Below, one piece after another: positions 25,240 to 33,947 of a stretch of 64,000 nucleotides of DNA; the first letter of the stretch is position 1; each line of letters starts with the position of its first letter. Location: positions 1-64,000 of the forward strand of contig JAMPXJ010000025.1 of the NCBI GenBank assembly GCA_023701205.1, written 5' to 3'. The notes under the pieces were generated by a model. The model had not been told where the DNA came from. It made no database searches and saw only the letters and a program-made list of their open reading frames with translations. A program made the position numbers and the translations under genes. The DNA is from Oligoflexia bacterium. Its GTDB lineage: Bacteria > Bdellovibrionota > UBA1018.

Positions 25240-26598
25240 TCAGGAAAGCTGGCTGCGGATCCCCGCCTCGAGCTGCTCCACCATGTAGGTCATGCGCGCG
25301 GAATCGAGCGCGGGATGCGTTCCGATCCAGAAGGTCTTGCTCATGATGCGGTCGGTGTTCTCGAGCGAGCCGTGGATCCGGTACTCGCAGCCTTGATAGG
25401 CGGGCTGCTTGGTCAAGTTGCCGGCGAAGAGGAGACGCGTGCCGACCTTGCGGTCCTCGAGGAACGCGACCATTTTCTCGCGATCGATATGGGGGGCGCA
25501 GTGGATCGGGAAGCCGAACCAGCTCGGGTGGGTGCCCGCGGTGGGTTCGACCGGAGTCAGGTGCTCCCGCAGCAGAGGCGAGGAGCGCACGGCGTCGTTC
25601 AGGGTCTTCCAGTTCGCGCGTCTCGCCGCGACGAATTTGTCGAGCTTGCGGAGCTGAGAGACGCCCACGGCAGCTTGCATATCGGTGACCTTCAGGTTGT
25701 AGCCTACGCTCGAGTAGGTGTACTTATGGTCATAACCGCAAGGGAGATCCCCGAGCTTCCAGCGGAAGCGCTTGCCGCAGGTATTGTCCTTGCCAGGTTC
25801 GCACCAGCAATCCCGACCCCAGTCACGCATGCTCTCGGCGATTCGCTTCCAGCGGCCATCCCGGGGGATCACCGCTCCCCCTTCGCCCATCGTGATGTGG
25901 TGCGCGGGATAGAAGCTCAGGGTGGCGAAGTCCCCGAACGAACCCACGGGCTGCGGGCCAGTGGCGGTTTCAATCGTGGCGCCCAAGGCGTCGCAACAGT
26001 CTTCGATCAGGTAAAGGCCTTCTTTGCGGCACCATTCAGCGACGATGTCCGAGCGGTAGGGATTGCCCAGGGTATGAGCGAGGACCACGGCGCGGGTTTT
26101 CGGAGTACGGGCGGCCTGGATGGCCTCCGGGATGGCGTTCAAGGTTCTGGCATCCACGTCGATGAAGACGGGGACCCAGCCGTTTTGAATGATCGGGTTG
26201 ACCGTTGTCGGGAAGCCTGCGGCGGCCGTGATGACTTCTTCCCCCTTCTCGATCGGCCGCATTCGGAAGTCCTTGACCATCGCGCTCCCCAGCGAACTGA
26301 TCGCTACCAGGTTGGCGCTCGATCCGCTGTTGACGAGAAGCCCCTGCGAGCCTCGGTTCGGCGCGCCTTGCGAGGACTGCGCGAAAAGCTTTGCGATCTG
26401 AGCCTCGAAGTCACGGCCATAGCGCCCGGAGGTGAGCCACATATCGAGCGAGGCATCGACCAGGTGAACGAGATCCTCAGCGTCCATGACTTTGGTCGTC
26501 ACAGGGATATAGGTCGTCCCCGGGATGAAAGGTTTTTGTTGAAAATTCTCGGCAAAGTAACTGCGGCAGTTCTCGAGGATCGTTTCCCGATTCGACAT
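25240..26598 (-). CDS. rfbH: CDP-6-deoxy-4-keto-hexose 3-dehydrase (RfbH / E1)
   Basis: PMP-dependent [2Fe-2S] enzyme that removes the C3 hydroxyl of CDP-4-keto-6-deoxyglucose together with a reductase (E3), giving CDP-3,6-dideoxy-4-keto sugars. The aminotransferase-fold lysine is replaced by His in SFYPAHHITMGEGG (H233/H234), the hallmark of this family. Cysteines suited to the iron-sulfur cluster are at 201/202, 264, 266 and 274 (EDCCDALG, RDCWCEPGKDNTCG). 452 aa from the ATG at 26598, preceded by AGAGG. Divergent from rfbF. The E3 reductase gene is not in the window. Confidence 0.93.
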   Translation of the reverse strand: MSNRETILENCRSYFAENFQQKPFIPGTTYIPVTTKVMDAEDLVHLVDASLDMWLTSGRYGRDFEAQIAKLFAQSSQGAPNRGSQGLLVNSGSSANLVAISSLGSAMVKDFRMRPIEKGEEVITAAAGFPTTVNPIIQNGWVPVFIDVDARTLNAIPEAIQAARTPKTRAVVLAHTLGNPYRSDIVAEWCRKEGLYLIEDCCDALGATIETATGPQPVGSFGDFATLSFYPAHHITMGEGGAVIPRDGRWKRIAESMRDWGRDCWCEPGKDNTCGKRFRWKLGDLPCGYDHKYTYSSVGYNLKVTDMQAAVGVSQLRKLDKFVAARRANWKTLNDAVRSSPLLREHLTPVEPTAGTHPSWFGFPIHCAPHIDREKMVAFLEDRKVGTRLLFAGNLTKQPAYQGCEYRIHGSLENTDRIMSKTFWIGTHPALDSARMTYMVEQLEAGIRSQLS

Positions 26599-26711
26599 AT
26601 GAAACCTCTGTGAAGGTGAGCTTACGGAAATAGTCAATCATCTTGCTTTGTGCAAGTGCAATGTGTAATACCGGCTGATCAACACAGCGGGGAAAGAGCG
26701 AGGAAAGACCA
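26599..26711. promoter_or_regulatory. Divergent promoter region between rfbH and rfbF
   Basis: A 113-bp divergent intergenic region. Toward rfbF there is TTGCTT (26643-26648) with TGTAAT (26664-26669), a 15-bp spacer, and a good ribosome-binding site GAGGAAAG ending about 5 nt before the ATG. Toward rfbH an AGAGG lies at the proper distance from the ATG at 26598. Promoter assignment is tentative. Confidence 0.35.
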
Positions 26712-27479
26712 ATGAAAGCAGTCCTTCTTGCGGGCGGCTTGGGCACCCGAATTTCCGAGGAGTCCGGCCTGAAACCCAAGCCGATGATCGAAATCGGCGG
26801 CAAGCCGATCCTCTGGCACATCATGAAGATCTATTCCGGCTACGGCATCAACGAGTTCATCGTGTGCTGCGGCTATAAGGGCTATGTCATCAAGGAGTAC
26901 TTCGCGAACTACTTCCTCCACAAATCCGATGTGACCTTCGACCTCGCGAAGAATCAGATGGAAGTGCACGATCACCGTGCCGAGCCCTGGAAGGTCACGC
27001 TCGTGGACACGGGCGCCGACACGATGACGGGCGGTCGCCTCAAACGCGTCAAGAGCTACATCGGCGGCGAAACTTTTTGCATGACCTATGGTGATGGCGT
27101 CTCTGATATCGATATTCGCAAGCTCCTCGACTTCCATCAGAAGCAGGGACTCCTGGCGACCGTCACCGGGACGCGCCCTCCGGGACGCTTTGGCGCGTTG
27201 AGCTTCGATGGCGACCGGGTGGATCATTTCGAGGAAAAACCCCGCGGCGATGGCGGCTTCATCAACGGCGGGTTTTTCGTGCTTTCACCGAAGGTGCTGG
27301 ATTACATCGAAGGTGACGAAACGATCTGGGAGCAGCAGCCGATGCGTCGTCTCGCGCAGGAGCGGCAGATGGCGGCGTTCAAACATGAGGGCTTTTGGCA
27401 ACCGATGGATACGCTTCGCGACAAGAATCATCTCGAGGAGCTCTGGGCGAGCGGCAAGGCTCCGTGGAAGAATTGGTGA
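26712..27479 (+). CDS. rfbF: Glucose-1-phosphate cytidylyltransferase RfbF
   Basis: Makes CDP-glucose from glucose-1-phosphate and CTP, the entry step to CDP-3,6-dideoxyhexoses (abequose, paratose, tyvelose, ascarylose, yersiniose). 255 aa, the usual size. The signature [12 protein letters not shown] is at residues 6-17, followed by [18 protein letters not shown], and the active-site region has [12 protein letters not shown] and [14 protein letters not shown]. rfbG begins 9 bases after its stop, so the two form an operon. Confidence 0.95.
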   Translation: MKAVLLAGGLGTRISEESGLKPKPMIEIGGKPILWHIMKIYSGYGINEFIVCCGYKGYVIKEYFANYFLHKSDVTFDLAKNQMEVHDHRAEPWKVTLVDTGADTMTGGRLKRVKSYIGGETFCMTYGDGVSDIDIRKLLDFHQKQGLLATVTGTRPPGRFGALSFDGDRVDHFEEKPRGDGGFINGGFFVLSPKVLDYIEGDETIWEQQPMRRLAQERQMAAFKHEGFWQPMDTLRDKNHLEELWASGKAPWKNW

Positions 27480-27488
27480 AGAGCGGGA

Positions 27489-28562
27489 ATGGCAATGAAC
27501 CCGGGCTTTTGGAAAAATAAGAGAGTTCTGGTTACGGGACATACCGGCTTCAAAGGAAGCTGGCTTTCGCTCTGGCTGCATTCATCGGGATCGAAGGTTG
27601 CCGGCTATGCTTTGCCGCCGGAGAGCGAACCCAGCCTTTTCAAGCTCGCGAACCTCGAGAAGGACGTCGAGACGGTTTATGGCGATGTCCGGGACCTCCC
27701 ATCCCTCGAGGCGCTCTTTCGGCGCTTCCAGCCCGAGATCGTGATCCACATGGCGGCACAGGCGCTCGTGCGGCCGTCCTATCGCGATCCGATCGGGACC
27801 TATGCCACGAACGTCATGGGGACCGTGCACGTGCTTGACGCCGCCCGCCGCTGCGATTCGGTGCGCGCGATCGTCAACGTGACGAGTGACAAATGTTATG
27901 AGAACCGGGAGTGGGCCTGGGGCTATCGCGAAAACGAGGCGATGGGCGGGCATGATCCTTACAGCAGCAGCAAAGGATGCGCGGAGCTGGTGACCTCGGC
28001 GTACCGCCGTTCTTTCTTCCAGGACTCCTCCGGAAAGATCAAAGCAGGCCTGGCCTCCGGCCGCGCCGGCAACGTGATCGGAGGCGGTGATTGGGCGGAG
28101 GATCGCTTGATCCCCGACTGCATCCGCGCGCTCACGCAAGGCAAGGCCGTTCCGATCCGCAGTCCCAAATCGATCCGTCCCTGGCAGCACGTGCTGGAGC
28201 CCCTGGCCGGCTATCTGGTGCTGGCGGAGAAGCTCTGGCAGGAGCCCGCGGCATACTCCCAGGGATGGAACTTCGGGCCCGAGACCTCGGGTGCCAAGAC
28301 CGTGGATTGGATCGCGGATCGAATGGTGGCGATCTGGGGCCAAGGGGCTCGTTGGGAGAACCTCGCGCCCAACGAGGCCTTGCACGAGGCGCGGTACCTC
28401 AAGCTCGACTGCTCGCTCGCGACCTCGAAGCTGGGCTGGCACCCGCGATTGACCCTGGAGCAGACCCTGCAATGGGTCGTGGAGTGGTATCGCCGCTGCC
28501 ACGAGGGCGAGTCGGCGGCCAAGCTGACGCTCGAGCAGATCAGAAGCTACGAGGCTCTTTGA
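27489..28562 (+). CDS. rfbG: CDP-glucose 4,6-dehydratase RfbG (copy 1)
   Basis: Extended SDR converting CDP-glucose to CDP-4-keto-6-deoxyglucose. 357 aa. Motifs: LVTGHTGFKGSWLSLWL (NAD binding plus family marker), NVTSDKCYEN, and the active-site YSSSKGCAELV. A second, closely related copy is at 48786-49859. A start at the Met two codons later is also possible. It follows rfbF in an operon and its stop abuts that of the convergent GH30 gene with no gap. Confidence 0.95.
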   Translation: MAMNPGFWKNKRVLVTGHTGFKGSWLSLWLHSSGSKVAGYALPPESEPSLFKLANLEKDVETVYGDVRDLPSLEALFRRFQPEIVIHMAAQALVRPSYRDPIGTYATNVMGTVHVLDAARRCDSVRAIVNVTSDKCYENREWAWGYRENEAMGGHDPYSSSKGCAELVTSAYRRSFFQDSSGKIKAGLASGRAGNVIGGGDWAEDRLIPDCIRALTQGKAVPIRSPKSIRPWQHVLEPLAGYLVLAEKLWQEPAAYSQGWNFGPETSGAKTVDWIADRMVAIWGQGARWENLAPNEALHEARYLKLDCSLATSKLGWHPRLTLEQTLQWVVEWYRRCHEGESAAKLTLEQIRSYEAL

Positions 28563-30083
28563 TCACCAGCGCAGGCTCATCGCCTTGCCGGGCGGGACCC
28601 GCAAGTGGATGTCCCGGCATTTTTCATCCGTGAGCCGCACGCTTTTGGCCACAGAAGAGCGATTGTGAAGCACCAAGGCCCGGCTGCCGTCGCGGTTGAG
28701 ATAGGCTACCTGTCTGAGTTCGGGGTCCGAAGAGGAGCTCTCGATGCGGTACGTCCCGGGGCCGGTGAACTTCGCCGCGAGGCCGAGCGCGGTCAGCTCC
28801 GGGTTTACCGTGACTTTGCCGGTCGAGCTGTCGATCGTGACCAGTCCACGGCAATTCTCACAGTTCGCGTTGAGGTAGGGGCCGCCTTTCTCGTCAAGAG
28901 CGAGATTCCAGCCCATTCCTGAAGCGCCGCCCATATTGCCGGCGCCGATCACCTGGGTTTCGAGCCACCAGCCCAGGTCGCCGCCATCCGGCGCACCCGT
29001 ACCCGTACACTCGGTTTGATAGACCGGGACCTTGCTTTCCTGGTAGGTCTTGCCTACGGCGTCCACTTCGCCGTCATAGCAGTGGTAGGCCACTCCTCCG
29101 ATATGCGGGCGGGCTTTCTGGTCCTGGAGTACCTCCTCGGCCCAGTCCTGCATATTCCAATTGTGGTCGAGGACAAGGACCTTCGCTTTGGAACGGGTCT
29201 TCTGCAGCATCGGTCCGATGTGCTCGCCGATCAGCCGCGCCTGCTCCTTGGGAGTCATGCCCATCGATGGATAGGGAGCGTCGTCGTAGCCTGGCTCGTT
29301 CTGCAGGATCAGCGAATGCACGTCGAGCCCGCGTTTTTTATACTCTTGGAGCGTTTTTTGGAAATAGCGGGCATAGGCGCCGTAATGCCTTGGATCCAAG
29401 CGGTTCGATCCCGTCTTGCCGGTGAGGTCGCCATTCGCCTTCATCCAGGCCGGGGCGCTCCAAGGCGTCAGCATCAGCTTGATGTCGGGATTGATATCCC
29501 GGATCCTCTTCAAGAGCGCGAAGGTCTTTTCATCGCGGGTGACGTCGAAGTGCCGCAGCTCGGGGTCCGGCCGGTTTCCCGGAGTATCGTTGTAGCTGTA
29601 AAACCCTCTCTTCGGATCCGTGAAGTCCGAAGCTCCCATCGGCACGCGAAGCAGGTCCAACCCGAACCCATTTTCCTTGGAGAAGAGCCGTTGGAGCAGC
29701 TCGCGCTGCGCAGCGGGCTCAAGCTTCAGGATCTGGATGACCGAAGCCTCCGTGAGGCTCGCGCCGAATCCCTCGATCGCCTGCGCCTTCTTGCGGCCAT
29801 CCACCCGAAGCGTGACTTCGCCCGTCGAGCCGGCATCCCCCGGAATCAGCCATTCCTCCTGGCCATCGAAGCCAACGGCCATGCCCGGGAGCGAGCGGTA
29901 AATCCTCAGAAGCCAAGGAGGGAGTACTTCCGCTTCGCGACTTGAGCAGAAGGAACGAATCGGTCCGGCCTGGGCGGGGGGCATGCAGCCTGGGAAATCG
30001 CCTGTCCTCGGCGCGCCCTCTGCGGGCGAGGCCGAGAAAACGATCAAAGCCAGTATTTGGGAGATCCCTCCTGAAATGCCCAC
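28563..30083 (-). CDS. Secreted glycoside hydrolase family 30 enzyme
   Basis: A 506-aa protein with an N-terminal signal peptide (hydrophobic residues about 8-20, a likely cut after AEGA), so probably exported. The GH30 fold shows GFGASLTEAS, the acid/base Glu in LQNEPGY (E263) and the nucleophile Glu in YQTECTGTG (E358), and a C-terminal beta domain. GH30 enzymes cleave beta-glucosyl, beta-xylosyl or beta-1,6-glucan bonds; the substrate here is unknown. The GTG start at 30083 is preceded by GAGGAG at good distance. Its place in a polysaccharide locus suggests glycan trimming or turnover, which is an inference. Confidence 0.88.
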   Translation of the reverse strand: MGISGGISQILALIVFSASPAEGAPRTGDFPGCMPPAQAGPIRSFCSSREAEVLPPWLLRIYRSLPGMAVGFDGQEEWLIPGDAGSTGEVTLRVDGRKKAQAIEGFGASLTEASVIQILKLEPAAQRELLQRLFSKENGFGLDLLRVPMGASDFTDPKRGFYSYNDTPGNRPDPELRHFDVTRDEKTFALLKRIRDINPDIKLMLTPWSAPAWMKANGDLTGKTGSNRLDPRHYGAYARYFQKTLQEYKKRGLDVHSLILQNEPGYDDAPYPSMGMTPKEQARLIGEHIGPMLQKTRSKAKVLVLDHNWNMQDWAEEVLQDQKARPHIGGVAYHCYDGEVDAVGKTYQESKVPVYQTECTGTGAPDGGDLGWWLETQVIGAGNMGGASGMGWNLALDEKGGPYLNANCENCRGLVTIDSSTGKVTVNPELTALGLAAKFTGPGTYRIESSSSDPELRQVAYLNRDGSRALVLHNRSSVAKSVRLTDEKCRDIHLRVPPGKAMSLRW

Positions 30084-30122
30084 AGCCGCTCCTCATTTCA
30101 GGCTGACATAAGTCCCGGCATT

Positions 30123-31094
30123 TTACGAGCGGGGAGAGGAGGGGGGCTTGCCGAAAAGGGTGAAAAATTTGCCTACGGCCCGGGCGATGCAGGCGCGGGA
30201 GAGAGCGGGATCGGATCGAAGGTGACGGAATCCCAATGCAAGGAACAAAAGGCCAAGATCCCAGCGAAATAGAAAGAGCAGTCGTTGAGCCGAGGTCACC
30301 GGGAGCCCGCCCGCGATAGCGCCTTTGATGACCGCGCATGACCAGCGATACCTGTCCTCGCATTTCGAGAGGATGCTGTGGTCCTTACCCGAATCCTCGA
30401 GGATCCCCTGGAATGGAGTGATCCCCAGCTGGTTGGCTTCGTGCTGGCGATAGGCATAAAGCGGCTCCGGAAGGGGATGGACGCCGCCGTGGAAAGCCGC
30501 GCAGAGCGCATACCAGTGATCGTGGTAATCGACGCCTTCAGGAATGACCGGGTATCGTCGAGCGAGCTCCGGATCGAACATCATGGCGCAGCCGGCGACG
30601 ACATTGCGGACCATGAGATGGTGGGGCTGGGTGTTGCGCACGCCCCGGCGTTCCATCTCCCAAACTGTTTCCCGCGAGGTTTGGCCATCCTGCAGCGCGT
30701 GCATGTCGCAATGGACGAGACTGAGCGGCGGAGCCTGTTCAAGCGCGCGGACAGAAGCGGAGAGCTTGTTCGGGTACCAGATATCGTCCTGGTCCGAGCA
30801 GCAGATGGCGTCGACGCCGAGCTTCAGGACCTCTTGGATCGCGCGCTCGAAATTCTTCCTGGGGCCGAGGCGGTTGGGGTTTTCGAGCCACTTGAACCGA
30901 GCGTCCTCGCGCGCAGAAGCTAGCGCGGGATTATTGATGAAGGCTGAAAGAGGGGAGTCACAGGTGATCACGCAGATCCAATCGCTGAAATCCTGCTGCC
31001 GGATAGAATCCAGCTGAGCGGCTAGGATCCCTGGCTCGGGCCGATAGGCGGCAAGTGCGATGCCGAGGCGATGGAATCTGGATCCAACGATCAT
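30123..31094 (-). CDS. Family 2 glycosyltransferase
   Basis: A 323-aa GT-A enzyme of the rhamnosyltransferase-like GT2 group: N-terminal IALAAYRPEP and LDSIRQQDFSDW, and the metal-binding ICCSDQDDIWYPNKL. The start at 31094 is chosen because AAGAGG lies 7-9 nt upstream; an ATG at 31115 would include that site. The C terminus has a hydrophobic stretch (LLFLALGF) that may attach it to the membrane. Acceptor and donor are unknown. It lies 39 bases upstream of the GH30 gene, on the same strand. Confidence 0.88.
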   Translation of the reverse strand: MIVGSRFHRLGIALAAYRPEPGILAAQLDSIRQQDFSDWICVITCDSPLSAFINNPALASAREDARFKWLENPNRLGPRKNFERAIQEVLKLGVDAICCSDQDDIWYPNKLSASVRALEQAPPLSLVHCDMHALQDGQTSRETVWEMERRGVRNTQPHHLMVRNVVAGCAMMFDPELARRYPVIPEGVDYHDHWYALCAAFHGGVHPLPEPLYAYRQHEANQLGITPFQGILEDSGKDHSILSKCEDRYRWSCAVIKGAIAGGLPVTSAQRLLFLFRWDLGLLFLALGFRHLRSDPALSRACIARAVGKFFTLFGKPPSSPRS

Positions 31095-31200
31095 AACAAA
31101 TGCCTCTTTTAACATGAATGGATCGAGAGTACGACAAGGATGATCGCGCTGACGTCAAAAGTCGTGCCTCGAATTTGTGAAACGGGCATGTTACAAATGG

Positions 31201-31217
31201 TCTCCTCAGGGAGGAGA
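31201..31217 (+). promoter_or_regulatory. Hairpin sequestering the ribosome-binding site
   Basis: TCTCCTC (31201-31207), loop agg, GAGGAGA (31211-31217): a perfect 7-bp stem with a 3-nt loop whose 3' arm is the Shine-Dalgarno sequence of the ATG at 31224. Closed, it would block ribosome access, so it may limit translation. Confidence 0.5.
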
Positions 31218-31223
31218 GCTTTC

Positions 31224-32732
31224 ATGTCCTTTCGCCCCTATTTTTTGAATGGGAACTTTTTCTCGGAGCAGGCGGATGTCGCTTCATACTCTGCTTACGA
31301 CCAGAGTTCATGTGGAAATGTCGGGAATGCCTACATCACTTATTCGGTAATCAAAGCCTTGTATGGCCGGCTGACTTCAATCGAAGGGATCCGTAATTTC
31401 TGGAAAGCCAAATACAGTTCGGAGCTGATGAATCATATCAATTCCGACTTTTCTCATGCCATCCTCATTTTGCAGGACCATATTCGCGAGGATTTCAAAG
31501 GGTTTCCTTTCGATGAGGTGACACGCATTATAGAAGGTTTAAGAATCCCACTGATTGTTTTCAGTTTGGGGGCCAACTCCCTGAAGGGCTATGAAAAGGA
31601 TTTGCATCTCAAGCTGAGCGATTCCCAGGTTCGATTTTTCAAAGCGATTTCCGAAAAGTCTGTTTCTTTGGGGGTTCGGGGAGCGTATACGGCGGAAGTT
31701 TTGTCGGAATTGGGGATTCTCAATGTCACTATTGTAGGTTGTCCGAGCTATTTTGAAGCCGGACTCGAGCGTAGAATAAGGAAACTTTCGCTTCCATCTG
31801 ACTTCAAAGTAATCGCGACAGGAGCATTCTCCAACTTAGATAGCCAAAGGCTCCATTATTTTTTTCAGGATGAAGCTTTTTTTTTGAAGCTCTTATACTT
31901 TCCCGACGCAATCACAGAAAAAGATCGGGACTTGTTATTGATGCGCCATCCCGGCTATGCCGATTGCGTACTTCAAGCGATCGACGATGAAAGGGCGCAG
32001 TTTCACACGAATATTGATGACTGGAAGCGAAGTGTTGCCCGAGGGTTCGCGTTTTGCGCAGGGTCGCGGATTCATGGAGCCATCATTGCGATGAACTCCG
32101 GGATTCCAGCGTTGGTAACCAATGGAGACGCACGAGCACGAGAGATGACGGAGCTCTTCGGCAGTGCTTATCGGAAGGATGTGGGATATTGGACGCCGCT
32201 TTCCGAAATCTATGAATCTATAGATGTTTCAGGAGTCAATGCGCGCTATCCAGAGCTCTATGTGAACTATCGGAATTGGTTGTCTTCGGTCGGATTGAAG
32301 TTGGAAGAAACGGCGTCCCAGGACGAGTTACTGATGCCGGAGGTAATCAGGAAAGACCGAGCTGAAATACGGAGGGGATTGATCGAGAATTTGAGCGTAT
32401 CGATCACAGCTTCCGTGAAGCTCAATGAGCATCTCGAACAGAGAATTTTGGCTAGTGATGCAAGAATTGAGGCTTTGGAAGGCGAACTTAAGGAGAAGCG
32501 GCGGCAGATCGATAGTCAGAATGGCCGAATAGAAGAGCTTTCAAACGAGGTGAATCAATTGAGGAGGGTAGTCGTTCAAATCAATGAAACGGTAAGTCGT
32601 CTTCGTGACGAGCTTGCTGGGACTTTGCAAAGCCTTTCTTGGCGAATAACTGCACCGTTACGAGCGATAGGCATGCGCTGCCCAAGGGCTAAGAGTTGGC
32701 TGAAAACCATGATTGGTATCGGCCGCATTTGA
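31224..32732 (+). CDS. Polysaccharide pyruvyl transferase family protein with C-terminal coiled coil
   Basis: A 502-aa protein. I chose the ATG at 31224 (MSFRPYFLNGNF) because a strong GGAGGAGAG site precedes it; upstream in-frame starts lack one. The first part resembles the PF04230 pyruvyltransferase family: CGNVGNAYITYSVIKAL, IVFSLGANSLKGYE, SVSLGVRGAYTAEVL and FAFCAGSRIHGAIIAMNSGIPAL. These enzymes transfer pyruvate from PEP onto glycans. Residues about 410-490 form a heptad-rich coiled coil ending SLSWRITAPLRAIG, a tail often seen on glycosyltransferases. It is visibly more AT-rich than its neighbours, suggesting recent acquisition. Confidence 0.8.
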   Translation: MSFRPYFLNGNFFSEQADVASYSAYDQSSCGNVGNAYITYSVIKALYGRLTSIEGIRNFWKAKYSSELMNHINSDFSHAILILQDHIREDFKGFPFDEVTRIIEGLRIPLIVFSLGANSLKGYEKDLHLKLSDSQVRFFKAISEKSVSLGVRGAYTAEVLSELGILNVTIVGCPSYFEAGLERRIRKLSLPSDFKVIATGAFSNLDSQRLHYFFQDEAFFLKLLYFPDAITEKDRDLLLMRHPGYADCVLQAIDDERAQFHTNIDDWKRSVARGFAFCAGSRIHGAIIAMNSGIPALVTNGDARAREMTELFGSAYRKDVGYWTPLSEIYESIDVSGVNARYPELYVNYRNWLSSVGLKLEETASQDELLMPEVIRKDRAEIRRGLIENLSVSITASVKLNEHLEQRILASDARIEALEGELKEKRRQIDSQNGRIEELSNEVNQLRRVVVQINETVSRLRDELAGTLQSLSWRITAPLRAIGMRCPRAKSWLKTMIGIGRI

Positions 32733-32775
32733 GAGTCGGGCGAGGAACTAACGAGTCAGCTCCATTTTCAATTAA

Positions 32776-32822
32776 TTGACAGGCTCCGCAGGAGGGAGCG
32801 CGTCTCCGAGCCTCAATGTCAA
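32776..32822. terminator. Imperfect inverted repeat between convergent genes, possible terminator
   Basis: TTGACAGGCTC (32776-32786) pairs with GAGCC(TCAA)TGTCAA (32808-32822) apart from a 4-nt bulge, enclosing a GC-rich loop. It lies between the stops of two convergent genes. No T-tract follows, so classical Rho-independent termination is doubtful. Confidence 0.3.
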
Positions 32823-32846
32823 GAATCAGGAATAGCTCCTGAAACT

Positions 32847-33947
32847 TCAGAGCCCTCGGTTGTAAATATATTTCTTGAGCTCAGAATTTCCGGCGTAAGG
32901 ACTATCCACGTCATCAATCTTGATCGCCTTGTCTTTTTCGATCGGGTTGAGCAGTGCTTCCCCGTTCATCAATTCACGGCAAGAAATCTGCCCCTTTTGC
33001 AGGGGAATCGCGAGATAGACATCGCGGCCATAGCTTTCATTAGTGAGAACGTGGCCGGCCGGAAGATCACGCTTGGCATAGACCCCGCGGATATAGTTGT
33101 CGAGGAAGTCGGTTTCCTTCTCCATTGGAAGCTTTCTCGAGGATGCCGGGCTGCCGCACATCTCGAGCGCGCGCTTATACGCCTTGAACCATGCGTCGAT
33201 CTGCTCCGGACGGAACGAGTAAGGAGAGATCTTGACTCCATCGGTCTCGATATCGATGTGACGCTCGAACATCCTGCAGCCTTTCGCGACCGATACATAC
33301 ATCGCGTCCAGATAATCGTTAGTGTCATTACCCTCGTGACTCGACACCCCGATCATGTGGTTTGGATAGCGGTTCCTGAGGAAGTCCACCTGGTTGAGCT
33401 CCAGTTCCCCGACCTTCGTGGGATAGGCGGCGATGCAATGATTGAGCGCGAGAGGGATGTTCCGATTTTCAAAAAAGGTGACGAGATCGTCGGAGTCTTT
33501 GAGGCTCATTCCGGCAAGAGAGACGATCACGGGACGTTTGGTCTTGGCGATCTTTTCAAGGAGAATCCAATCGTTGGAATCCGCGCTGGCGACCTTGATG
33601 ATCGGCATATTGAATTCCATGCAGAGATCGACCGAATGCTCATCGAAGGGCGTGGCCATCGGGATGCAGCCCCCTTCGCGAATCGCATCGACCAAGACCC
33701 CGTACTGCTCGTCAGAAAGCCGGGTTTCCTGGGTTCGGCGAATGTATCGAATGTCTTTGCGGTCGCGGAAGTCCTTGTGAATGAAGTTGTCGACGTCGCG
33801 AAACTGAAGCTTAATCGCCGCGCGGACGTTATTGAATCGCACGATCCTTGAGAATGCTTTGATGATTTCCAGTCCTCTCTCGACACTTCCGAGATGATTG
33901 TTGGTCATTTCCAAAACGAACAGATCTTCAAAGATTTCGCGATTCAT
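32847..33947 (-). CDS. NeuB-family sialic-acid-type synthase with SAF domain
   Basis: A 366-aa protein from the ATG at 33947, preceded by GGGGAA. Family motifs of N-acetylneuraminate / legionaminate / pseudaminate synthases: LEMTNNHLG (usually EIGxNHNG), AIKLQFRD, IIKVASADSND, HCIAAYPT, GVSSHEGND and ERHIDIETDGV. The C-terminal SAF domain contains DLPAGHVLTNESY. The family condenses PEP with an amino sugar such as ManNAc. No NeuA (CMP transfer) or NeuC is in the window, so the substrate is uncertain and it may serve another nonulosonic acid. AT-richer than the rest of the locus. Confidence 0.85.
   Translation of the reverse strand: MNREIFEDLFVLEMTNNHLGSVERGLEIIKAFSRIVRFNNVRAAIKLQFRDVDNFIHKDFRDRKDIRYIRRTQETRLSDEQYGVLVDAIREGGCIPMATPFDEHSVDLCMEFNMPIIKVASADSNDWILLEKIAKTKRPVIVSLAGMSLKDSDDLVTFFENRNIPLALNHCIAAYPTKVGELELNQVDFLRNRYPNHMIGVSSHEGNDTNDYLDAMYVSVAKGCRMFERHIDIETDGVKISPYSFRPEQIDAWFKAYKRALEMCGSPASSRKLPMEKETDFLDNYIRGVYAKRDLPAGHVLTNESYGRDVYLAIPLQKGQISCRELMNGEALLNPIEKDKAIKIDDVDSPYAGNSELKKYIYNRGL

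Noticed and set aside
24361..26613. 750-codon plus-strand frame over gmd and rfbH
   Set aside because: Both minus-strand genes have full sets of catalytic motifs; the antisense frame has none.
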